NCBI RefSeq assembly: GCF_005250615.1
Contig: NZ_SULM01000011.1
Coordinates: 124,001 to 188,000, forward strand
Source of the DNA: Pseudomonas rhizoryzae
GTDB taxonomy: Bacteria; Pseudomonadota; Gammaproteobacteria; Pseudomonadales; Pseudomonadaceae
Length of the DNA stretch: 64,000 bases
Direction of reading: 5' to 3'
The position numbers and the translations under genes were made by a program. Shown here in pieces: positions 57,799-64,000 of this stretch. The notes under the pieces were generated by a model, which saw only the letters and a program-made list of their open reading frames with translations, was not told where the DNA came from and did no database searches. Numbering within the stretch: position 1 is the stretch's first letter; every line of letters begins with the position of its first letter.

Positions 57799-58830
57799 AT
57801 GCCTAAAACAATGAAAGCCGCCGTCGTCACCGCCTTTGGCCAACCCCTGGAAATCCGCGAAGTCGAGGTGCCCACCCCGGGCGCCGGCCAGGTACTGGTC
57901 AAGATCGCCGCCAGCGGCGTCTGCCATACCGACCTGCATGCCGCCGAGGGCGACTGGCCGGTCAAGCCCAATCCACCCTTCATCCCCGGCCATGAGGGCG
58001 TCGGCCATGTGGTGGCGGTCGGTGCCGGGGTCACCCACGTCAAGGAAGGCGACCGCGTCGGGGTGCCCTGGCTGTATTCCGCCTGCGGTCATTGCGAGCA
58101 CTGTCTGGGCGGTTGGGAAACCCTTTGCGAATCCCAGCAGAACACCGGTTATTCAGTGAACGGCGGCTTCGCCGAATACACCCTCGCCGATGCCGGTTAT
58201 GTCGGCCGCCTGCCGGACAATGTCGGTTTCGTCGAGATCGCGCCCATCCTCTGCGCCGGGGTCACCGTCTACAAGGGCCTGAAGATGACCGACACCAAGC
58301 CCGGCAACTGGGTGGTGATCTCCGGCATCGGCGGGCTCGGCCACATGGCGGTGCAGTACGCCCGGGCCATGGGCCTGAACGTGGCGGCGGTGGACGTGGA
58401 CGACAAGAAGCTCGACCTCGCCCGCCGGCTGGGCGCCGAGGTGACGGTCAACGCCCGCCAGCAGGACCCGGCCGCCTACCTGAAGAAAGAGATCGGTGGC
58501 GCCCACGGCGCCCTGGTCACGGCGGTCTCGCCCAAGGCCTTCGAACAGGCCATCGGCATGACCCGCCGCGGCGGCACCATCGCCCTCAACGGCCTGCCAC
58601 CGGGCGACTTCCCGCTGTCGATCTTCGACATGGTGCTCAACGGCACCACGGTGCGCGGCTCCATCGTCGGCACCCGCCTGGACCTGCAGGAGGCGCTGGA
58701 CTTCGCCGGCGAGGGCAAGGTCAAGGCCACGGTGAGCGCCGAGCCCCTGGAGAACATCAACGCCATTTTCTCCCGCATGCATGAAGGCGGCATCGAGGGG
58801 AGGGTGGTGATCGATATGGCGCTCGGATAA
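57799..58830 (+). CDS. adhP: Zinc-dependent alcohol dehydrogenase (AdhP-like)
   Basis: The 343-residue medium-chain dehydrogenase has the catalytic zinc ligands GVCHTDLH and GHEGVGHV, the structural zinc cluster [15 protein letters not shown], and the NAD-binding [13 protein letters not shown]. It is of the AdhP/ethanol-active type and should supply aldehyde to the upstream dehydrogenase. The intergenic gap of 249 bases suggests its own promoter. Start [10 protein letters not shown] matches the family. Confidence 0.93.
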   Translation: MPKTMKAAVVTAFGQPLEIREVEVPTPGAGQVLVKIAASGVCHTDLHAAEGDWPVKPNPPFIPGHEGVGHVVAVGAGVTHVKEGDRVGVPWLYSACGHCEHCLGGWETLCESQQNTGYSVNGGFAEYTLADAGYVGRLPDNVGFVEIAPILCAGVTVYKGLKMTDTKPGNWVVISGIGGLGHMAVQYARAMGLNVAAVDVDDKKLDLARRLGAEVTVNARQQDPAAYLKKEIGGAHGALVTAVSPKAFEQAIGMTRRGGTIALNGLPPGDFPLSIFDMVLNGTTVRGSIVGTRLDLQEALDFAGEGKVKATVSAEPLENINAIFSRMHEGGIEGRVVIDMALG

Positions 58831-58837
58831 AGAAAGC

Positions 58838-58961
58838 TCACGATCTCGCGAGCTAGAGCCAACCAAGGCGAAACTGCCCGAGGAAGCGGAGTTTACAAAA
58901 GGTAAATGAGCATTCCGAGGGCAGTTTCAACGCAGGTTGGCCGACGCGCAGCAGATCGTGA
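58838..58961 (+). repeat. Palindromic dispersed element, copy D
   Basis: The cleanest copy. Outer arms TCACGATCT (58838-58846) and AGATCGTGA (58953-58961) pair 9 of 9. Middle arms GCCAACC and GGTTGGC (58858-58864, 58935-58941) pair 7 of 7. Inner arms GAAACTGCCC and GGGCAGTTTC (58870-58879, 58919-58928) pair 10 of 10. The core is GAGGAAGCGGAGTTTAC, 4-base loop, GGTAAATGAGCATTCCGA. It starts 7 bases after the adhP stop. Confidence 0.87.
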
Positions 58962-58970
58962 CCAGTCCGA

Positions 58971-59000
58971 CACTCCCGCGCCGGGATAGGCGCGGGAGTG
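58971..59000 (+). terminator. Hairpin before the dedA gene
   Basis: Perfect 11-base arms CACTCCCGCGC (58971-58981) and GCGCGGGAGTG (58990-59000) directly follow palindromic copy D. No T-tract is present. It probably ends the adhP transcript together with copy D. Confidence 0.5.
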
Positions 59001-59132
59001 AACCTTTGTCCTACCTCGACCTCTGAGCGGCTGGCGATTTTTCCCCGTGTCGATCTCGACCAGGCCACAAAACCCGGTCTCGACTGCCCTTATAATCGCC
59101 GCTGGACCCTCGCACACTCGGTAGGCACGCCC

Positions 59133-59780
59133 ATGGAATTCAACCCGATCGACCTGATCCTGCACCTCGACGTCTACCTCAGCGGCCTGGTCGCCCAATA
59201 CGGCGCCTGGATCTACGCCATCCTCTTCGCCGTGATCTTCTGCGAGACGGGTCTGGTGGTCACGCCCTTCCTGCCAGGGGACTCCCTGCTGTTCATCGCC
59301 GGCGCCCTGTCCGCCCTCGGCAACATGGACCCCTATCTGCTGGCGGGCCTGCTGATGTTCGCCGCGGTGGCGGGCGACAGCACCAACTACCTGATCGGCC
59401 GCTTCGCCGGGGACAAGCTGTTCAGCAATCCCCACTCCAAGGTGTTCCGCCGCGACTACCTGCTGCGCACCCAGGCCTTCTACGAGCACCACGGCGGCAA
59501 GACCATCACCCTGGCGCGCTTCCTGCCCATCATTCGCACCTTCGCCCCCTTCGTCGCTGGCGTGGGGCGCATGCACTATCCCTACTTCCTCGGCTACAGC
59601 GTGCTCGGTTCGCTGCTGTGGGTCGGCGGCCTGGTGAGCCTGGGCTACTTCTTCGGCAACGTGCCCTTCATCAAGCAGAACCTCACCCTCATGGTGCTGG
59701 CCATCATTGGCATTTCCCTGCTGCCGATGATCCTCGGCTTGATCAAGAGCCGGCGCGCCGCGGTGCAGAGCGGGGCCTGA
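59133..59780 (+). CDS. DedA-family membrane protein
   Basis: The 215-residue DedA/SNARE-associated protein has the family core [19 protein letters not shown], the re-entrant [13 protein letters not shown] region, and the arginine-containing [18 protein letters not shown] motif. Around five membrane segments. Members act in membrane lipid homeostasis (undecaprenyl phosphate or phospholipid flipping) and affect drug resistance. It precedes the MtfA-like gene by 4 bases. Confidence 0.93.
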   Translation: MEFNPIDLILHLDVYLSGLVAQYGAWIYAILFAVIFCETGLVVTPFLPGDSLLFIAGALSALGNMDPYLLAGLLMFAAVAGDSTNYLIGRFAGDKLFSNPHSKVFRRDYLLRTQAFYEHHGGKTITLARFLPIIRTFAPFVAGVGRMHYPYFLGYSVLGSLLWVGGLVSLGYFFGNVPFIKQNLTLMVLAIIGISLLPMILGLIKSRRAAVQSGA

Positions 59781-59784
59781 GTCC

Positions 59785-60621
59785 TTGGGCTTCTGGCGCA
59801 CCTGGCGCGAGCGGCGCCTGCTGCAGCGGGTGGCCATCGCCGACGAACTCTGGGCGCGCCTGCACCAGCGCCTGCCCATCCTCGATGGCCTGACCGCTGA
59901 TGAGGACGTCTGGCTGCGCGAACACTGTGTGCTGTTCCTCGCCGAAAAGCGCCTGACGCTGCTCGAAGGCCTGGAACTGGACGACGGTGACCGCCTGCTA
60001 CTGGCCGCCCAGGCCCTGCTGCCCCTGCTGCACCTACCGGAAGCCGCGCTCTACCCGAACGTGCGCGAGATCGTCGTCTACCCGGACACCTTCGTCAGTC
60101 CCCAGCGCTATCGCGACGAGGGCGGCCTCGAACATGAGTGGGACGATGAACGCGACGGCGAGGCTTGGGATCGCGGCCAGGTGATCCTGGCCTGGCCCGG
60201 CGTCCAGGCCAGCGGCGGCTGGGAGGCCTACAACCTGGTCATCCACGAATTCGCCCACCTCATCGACCTGCTCGCCGGTGGCCTGTGCAACGGCCAGCCG
60301 CCGCTGCACGAGGGCATGCCCCAGGCCGCCTGGACCCAGGCCCTGCAAAGTGCCTACGACGACCTCAACCGCCAACTCGAAGCCGACCCGGAGGCGGAGA
60401 CCGCGCTCGATCCCTACGCCGCGGAGAGCCCCGAGGAATTCTTCGCCGTCGCCTGCGAGTACTTCTTCAGCGCGCCCGACGTGCTCGACGAGCACTATCC
60501 GCAGGTCTACTGGCAGTTCCAGCAGCTGTTCCGCCAGGATCCACGTACCCGTCTCGCCGCCAGCCTGGCGAGCGTGCAACAGCCGGCAACCCCGGGGTCC
60601 GAGGCTCGAACCCCGCTCTGA
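59785..60621 (+). CDS. MtfA-like zinc-dependent peptidase
   Basis: The 278-residue protein, starting at TTG, carries the gluzincin motif HEFAH in NLVIHEFAHLIDLL, and a downstream glutamate in SPEEFFAVACEYFF. Also the conserved VREIVVYPDTFVSPQRY. MtfA of E. coli binds the Mlc repressor and is a weak aminopeptidase; function in Pseudomonas is not established. It starts 4 bases after dedA and precedes ppa. A TTG start is unusual, but no ATG or GTG lies closer. Confidence 0.88.
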   Translation: MGFWRTWRERRLLQRVAIADELWARLHQRLPILDGLTADEDVWLREHCVLFLAEKRLTLLEGLELDDGDRLLLAAQALLPLLHLPEAALYPNVREIVVYPDTFVSPQRYRDEGGLEHEWDDERDGEAWDRGQVILAWPGVQASGGWEAYNLVIHEFAHLIDLLAGGLCNGQPPLHEGMPQAAWTQALQSAYDDLNRQLEADPEAETALDPYAAESPEEFFAVACEYFFSAPDVLDEHYPQVYWQFQQLFRQDPRTRLAASLASVQQPATPGSEARTPL

Positions 60622-60672
60622 AAGCGCCTATACTCCCGGCCACTTTTCCCAACCGACTAGAGGGACCCATTC

Positions 60673-61200
60673 ATGAGCTACAGCAAGATTCCCGCCGGCA
60701 AAGACCTGCCGAACGACATCTACGTCGCCATCGAGATTCCGGCCAACCACGCGCCGATCAAGTACGAGATCGACAAGGACAGCGACGCCCTCTTCGTCGA
60801 CCGCTTCATGGCCACCCCCATGTTCTACCCGGCCAACTACGGCTACATCCCCAACACCCTGGCCGATGATGGCGATCCCCTGGACGTGCTGGTGGTGACC
60901 CCCTACCCGGTCGCCCCCGGTGCCGTGATCCGCGCCCGTCCGGTCGGCGTGCTGCACATGACCGACGAAGCCGGTGGTGACGCCAAGCTGATCGCCGTCC
61001 CCCATGACAAGCTGACCGTGCTCTACAAGGACGTGCAGGAATACACCGATCTGCCGGCCCTGCTGCTGGAGCAGATCAAGCACTTCTTCGAGAACTACAA
61101 GGATCTGGAGAAGGGCAAATGGGTCAAGGTCGAAGGCTGGGGCAATGCCGACGCCGCCCGCGCCGAGATCACCAAGGCCGTGGCCGCCTACAAAGGCTGA
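60673..61200 (+). CDS. ppa: Inorganic pyrophosphatase
   Basis: The 175-residue family I pyrophosphatase has the metal-binding [11 protein letters not shown] (catalytic aspartates), [17 protein letters not shown] and [13 protein letters not shown]. It is complete. It marks the last gene of the conserved chromosomal block; a terminator follows directly, then the mobile region. Confidence 0.97.
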   Translation: MSYSKIPAGKDLPNDIYVAIEIPANHAPIKYEIDKDSDALFVDRFMATPMFYPANYGYIPNTLADDGDPLDVLVVTPYPVAPGAVIRARPVGVLHMTDEAGGDAKLIAVPHDKLTVLYKDVQEYTDLPALLLEQIKHFFENYKDLEKGKWVKVEGWGNADAARAEITKAVAAYKG

Positions 61201-61213
61201 TCCGCGTCCCGCT

Positions 61214-61241
61214 CGAAAAGCCCGGTTCGCCGGGCTTTTCC
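61214..61241 (+). terminator. Terminator after ppa
   Basis: GAAAAGCCCGG, TTCG, CCGGGCTTTTC forms a perfect 10-bp stem with A and T tracts on the two sides, 14 bases after the ppa stop. Confidence 0.88.
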
Positions 61242-61625
61242 GTTTCTGGATGTCACCTCGGCCATCCCGGGCTTCCTATCCGGCGGCAAAGCGACTACCC
61301 TGCACACCTCGTCGCCATCCGCGACCCCGCGGCGATCCGCCATCTGCCGATCGCCGCCCGAGGCCAAGGCCTCTTTCTCACCTGCCCGGCAAGGGCAACC
61401 CGGGCGGGCCGGGCTCACCAAAAATCAGCTCAACCCGCCCCCGAAAGCCGGCCACAAGCCGGCTTTTTTGTTATCCGAAGAAATCCATCGACATCCAAGC
61501 AGGCTAGCAACCACGCGGCTTACAGCTTAGCATTCGTCCAAGGACATCCACCGAGAACCTACAAAATCCACGCCCAAGGTGTGGGTCAGAATGTGGGTCC
61601 AGGGGTGTGGGTTAGAGGAGGAACA
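61242..61625. other. Chromosome-island junction region, no gene seen
   Basis: No convincing gene. It contains a second terminator-like hairpin, AAAGCCGGC (61444-61452) with GCCGGCTTTTTT (61458-61469). Three direct repeats of (G/A)TGTGGGT begin at 61579, 61591 and 61605, directly before the integrase. Base composition falls toward the right. No tRNA was found at the junction, so the attachment site is unknown; it should lie here if the element is flush with the integrase. Confidence 0.6.
61579..61612 (+). repeat. Three short direct repeats (G/A)TGTGGGT before the integrase
   Basis: GTGTGGGT (61579-61586), ATGTGGGT (61591-61598) and GTGTGGGT (61605-61612) start 12 and 14 bases apart. They are candidate arm-type integrase binding sites or autoregulatory sites, which often lie in an integrase promoter. 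Confidence 0.5.
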
Positions 61626-62831
61626 ATGGGTAAGCTGACCAGTAAGACCGTGGAGTCGATCGTCAAAGCTGCAACGCCAGGCAAGACCAACGATGGCGAC
61701 GGCCTCTACTTCCAGGTCTCAAAGAGCGGCGGCACAAGCTGGATCTTCCGCTATAAACTCGACGGCCGAAGCCGCGAAATGGGGCTAGGCCCCTTCCCTG
61801 CCGTTACCCTCAGCCAAGCCCGCCAGCTGGCCGCCGACCAGCGCAAGCTCCTTGCCTTAGGAAGCGACCCACTCGCAGCTCGCGATGCTGCAAAGCAAGC
61901 CAAGCGCGAGGCAGAGCGCCAAGCCGCAGCACGTCGCATTACGTTCGAGGATCTGGCTCGCGACTACCAGCAGGCACATGGGGGCAGCTGGTCTGAAAAA
62001 TGGCGGAAAGGCTGGCTACGTAAGCTGGAGCTCTACGCCTTCCCAAGCATGGGTAAATTGCCTGCGGACGCCATAGGTACTGACCAAGTGCTGGCTGTCT
62101 TGCGCCCCATCTGGGCGACCAAGACTCGCACCGCCGATGAAGTCCGCGGCCAGATCGAACAGATACTGGATGCAGCCAAAGCCCGGCGCCTACGCGAGGG
62201 GGAAAATCCTGCCCGCTGGCGCGGTCATCTAGACAACCTGCTCAGCAAAGCAGAGAAAAAGAAAGCCAGGCAGCGCCAGCACTTCCCAGCACTGCAATGG
62301 CAAGACACCCCAAAGCTGATAGCTGCCCTGGCCAAAATCGAGACGCGTGACGCCGTCGCCGCCAGGCTGCTGATCCTAACTGGCGCGCGACACCACATGA
62401 TCCAACATGCTCAATGGTCTGAATTCGACCTCAAAGCAGAAGCCTGGGCTCTACCTGCTGAGCGAATGAAGATGCGGAAACGCTTCGTCATCCCTCTGCC
62501 ACGTCAGGCAATCGAAATGCTGGAGATACTGAATAATAATCATTCGACATATCTATTTCCCGGACGGGGAAAGAGCGGCGTCATGCACAGCAATGCAATA
62601 CGCAATCTGCTGCACAAGCTGGGGTATGAAGACATCACAAGACACGGCTTCCGGTCCACCTTTCGGGACTGGGCAAACGAGTGCACAAGCTACCCAAGAG
62701 AGGTTTGCGAGCTTGCGCTTGCCCACGATGAGCGCGATCAGACGGAGGCAGCCTATTCACGGTCCGATCTTCTCGAAAAACGCAGAGCGCTGATGACGGA
62801 CTGGGCAAATTTTTGCACAAATTTGCAATGA
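61626..62831 (+). CDS. Tyrosine-type site-specific integrase (P4 family)
   Basis: The 401-residue recombinase has an N-terminal DUF4102 arm-binding domain (LTSKTVESIVKAATPGKTNDGDGLYFQVS), a core-binding SAM-like domain (about 100-185) and a catalytic domain. Catalytic residues are Arg in LLILTGARHHM, HxxR in HGFRSTFRDW, the His in LALAHDERD and Tyr in AYSRSDLLEKRR. It starts 5 bases after GGAGG. GC content is lower than in the flanking core genes, as expected for acquired DNA. The gene looks intact. Confidence 0.93.
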   Translation: MGKLTSKTVESIVKAATPGKTNDGDGLYFQVSKSGGTSWIFRYKLDGRSREMGLGPFPAVTLSQARQLAADQRKLLALGSDPLAARDAAKQAKREAERQAAARRITFEDLARDYQQAHGGSWSEKWRKGWLRKLELYAFPSMGKLPADAIGTDQVLAVLRPIWATKTRTADEVRGQIEQILDAAKARRLREGENPARWRGHLDNLLSKAEKKKARQRQHFPALQWQDTPKLIAALAKIETRDAVAARLLILTGARHHMIQHAQWSEFDLKAEAWALPAERMKMRKRFVIPLPRQAIEMLEILNNNHSTYLFPGRGKSGVMHSNAIRNLLHKLGYEDITRHGFRSTFRDWANECTSYPREVCELALAHDERDQTEAAYSRSDLLEKRRALMTDWANFCTNLQ

Positions 62832-62877
62832 CGCAGCAAACACGACACTAGCAATACGACAAATCTAGCTGTGCCGT

Positions 62878-63401
62878 CAGGAGACGGCGCTAGGCCGCAA
62901 GGTTCTGGCCTATACCGTCTACAGCGGCCCCCGGGAAACGACCAGCCGGCTCAAGCAATCGCTTGAGCCGGCTGGTCTGAAGGTAGCGGTACTGCGTGCC
63001 TCGGTGGACACAGCCCGCGCGAGGATTGGATTCTCGACCAAGTAGATCGTGGCGTCGGCGTGCTGATCACTAACCGGGAGCTGGCGAAGTCTGGGCTGGA
63101 TCTGCTGGACTTCCCGACCATCGTCTTCCTGCAGCAGGCAACGCGACGGTCGTGTCGGATCGGTCAGAAGCAGGCGGTACGAGTGCTGTTCTTCCGCTAT
63201 GCCGGCAGCTCGCAGATCACCTGCCTGCAGCTGATGGCCAAGAAGATCGCAGTGGCTCAAAGCACGTCGGGAGACGTTCCAGAGTCAGGGCTCGTTGCGT
63301 TGAGCCAGGATGGTGATTCGGTCGAGATGGCATTGGCTAGGCAATTGGTCAACGGAGGAAATTTAGCTCCTCTTAGGAGATGCCCTCCTTCGCTGGTCTG
63401 A
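62878..63401 (+). pseudogene. Remnant of an SNF2-type helicase C-terminal domain (frameshifted, 5'-truncated)
   Basis: Two frames together resemble the C-terminal part of a mobile-element SNF2/DEAD helicase. Frame one (to about 63028) reads LGRKVLAYTVYSGPRETT and SLEPAGLKVAVLRASVD. Frame two (to the stop at 63401) reads DWILDQVDRGVGVLITNREL, GLDLLDFPTIVFLQQATRRS and CRIGQKQAVRVLFFRYAGSS. The frame changes near 63025-63030, consistent with loss of one G. The usual GYNVYTL-type piece before the RRS.RIGQ motif is also missing. No N-terminal ATPase half precedes it. It is surely inactive. Confidence 0.75.
62941..62976. repeat. Perfect 36-bp palindrome with 16-base arms inside the helicase remnant
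   Basis: ACCAGCCGGCTCAAGC (62941-62956) and GCTTGAGCCGGCTGGT (62961-62976) flank AATC. It reads through the remnant frame as TSRLKQSLEPAG and so may be coincidence of codons. It could form a cruciform. Confidence 0.55.
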
Positions 63402-63606
63402 CTGATCACCTACAAGCGCTCCATCATACGGATCAGACCGACCTTCAAATATTTGTATTTTCTTACGCATAATTTTGTGTATCATGAGTTTGCGCGTGCC
63501 ATACCTATGACCAAGCTAAATACTTTGATCGCACCGACACGACAACCGAATTGACTTAGACGATCACACTTACCTAACGCTAATTGATGAATTGAGGCCA
63601 CAGCGC

Positions 63607-63888
63607 ATGAGTGCACTCCTAGACCGGGCTGAACAGGCGGTGTCCGCTACAGCAATGGTTCGAGGCTTTAGCGCGAAATTGAAGGAGGTTACCAGTGGTG
63701 AGGTCACTCACCTGGTGATTTTCAAGGACAACGAGCCGGCTGCAGTGTTGGTAGGAGTAGAGACCTATCAAGCTCTGCAAGACGAACTCGAAGACCTACG
63801 TGCTGAACGCCTCGCCATTGAGCGCCTTTCCACCTTGGACAAACAGAAGACAGTGAGCCTTGAGGACATGGAGGCTCGCTTCGAATAG
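63607..63888 (+). CDS. Phd/YefM-family antitoxin
   Basis: A 93-residue protein with an N-terminal Phd/YefM DNA-binding part (VRGFSAKLKEVTSGEVTHLVIFKDNEPAAVLVGVETYQAL) and a charged C-terminal helix (LEDLRAERLAIERLSTLDKQK) that should bind the toxin. The start at 63607 gives the family N-terminus; a TTG at 63592 is less likely. The upstream 200 bases are AT-rich and gene-free, with a TACGCA/TGTGTA imperfect palindrome near 63464. The toxin gene starts 10 bases after its stop. Confidence 0.88.
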   Translation: MSALLDRAEQAVSATAMVRGFSAKLKEVTSGEVTHLVIFKDNEPAAVLVGVETYQALQDELEDLRAERLAIERLSTLDKQKTVSLEDMEARFE

Positions 63889-63898
63889 GCGAAGGCTG

Positions 63899-64000
63899 AT
63901 GAAATGGAGCGTTCGGTTTCACCCTGATGTCGAGCAAGATCTCGTCCAGCTAGGCAAAGCTGAGGCGAGAAGGGTACTGAAAGTCATCCGGGAGCGGATC
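63899..64000 (+). CDS. RelE/ParE-family toxin (N-terminal part, cut by window edge)
   Basis: The first 34 residues (MKWSVRFHPDVEQDLVQLGK...) match the N-terminal strand and helix of RelE/ParE toxins, with the frequent F.P.V..DL pattern. It lies directly behind a Phd-type antitoxin. The catalytic region is beyond the window, so mRNA interferase versus gyrase activity cannot be judged. Confidence 0.75.
   Translation, partial: MKWSVRFHPDVEQDLVQLGKAEARRVLKVIRERI

Noticed and set aside
61242-61443. Small plus-strand frame running from the end of ppa into the integrase
   Set aside because: It would extend the integrase by about 170 residues of Pro/Arg-rich sequence through two terminators. The ATG at 61626 has a GGAGG and gives the family N-terminus.

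Overview
The window reads as chromosomal DNA of a high-GC gammaproteobacterium of the genus Pseudomonas. The evidence is gene order: dnaB/rplI/rpsR/rpsF, rlmB-rnr, purA-hisZ-hflC-hflK-hflX-hfq-miaA-mutL-amiB-tsaE-nnr/queG, orn/rsgA, motAB, rhdA-psd-fimX-serB, and later ubiX-mpl to dedA-ppa. As I recall the Pseudomonas aeruginosa map these are two conserved blocks. The species cannot be fixed from what I can see.

Region 1 (1-43.2 kb) is mostly housekeeping: replication (DnaB), ribosomal proteins and RNA metabolism (L9, S18, S6, RlmB, RNase R, oligoribonuclease, Hfq, MiaA, TsaE, QueG, RsgA, two identical tRNA-Leu genes), purine and histidine synthesis control, mismatch repair, wall amidase, membrane protease regulators HflKC, flagellar stator MotAB, phospholipid synthesis, and the FimX c-di-GMP/type IV pilus locus. 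Two envelope genes of unusual make-up end it: a membrane protein with a degenerate cyclase-like domain, and a lipoprotein joining MORN repeats to a C13-type cysteine peptidase.

Region 2 (43.2-49.4 kb) is more accessory: a LysR regulator facing L-serine dehydratase, a VapBC toxin-antitoxin pair with a perfect palindromic operator, a YbaK deacylase, an unannotated 42-residue membrane protein and a MocR regulator.

Region 3 (49.4-61.2 kb) holds UbiX, Mpl, a TDT-family transporter, and a sigma-54 activator divergent from an aldehyde dehydrogenase with a clear -24/-12 promoter and upstream palindromes, followed by a zinc alcohol dehydrogenase, DedA, an MtfA-like peptidase and pyrophosphatase.

Region 4 (61.2-64 kb) is the left part of a decayed mobile island: tyrosine integrase, frameshifted SNF2 helicase remnant, and a Phd/RelE-type pair running off the window.

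The most interesting signal is a dispersed palindromic element. Four copies (about 2.0, 49.8, 53.8 and 58.9 kb) share core motifs, but their stem arms differ in sequence between copies and stay complementary within each copy. Every copy abuts a stop codon.
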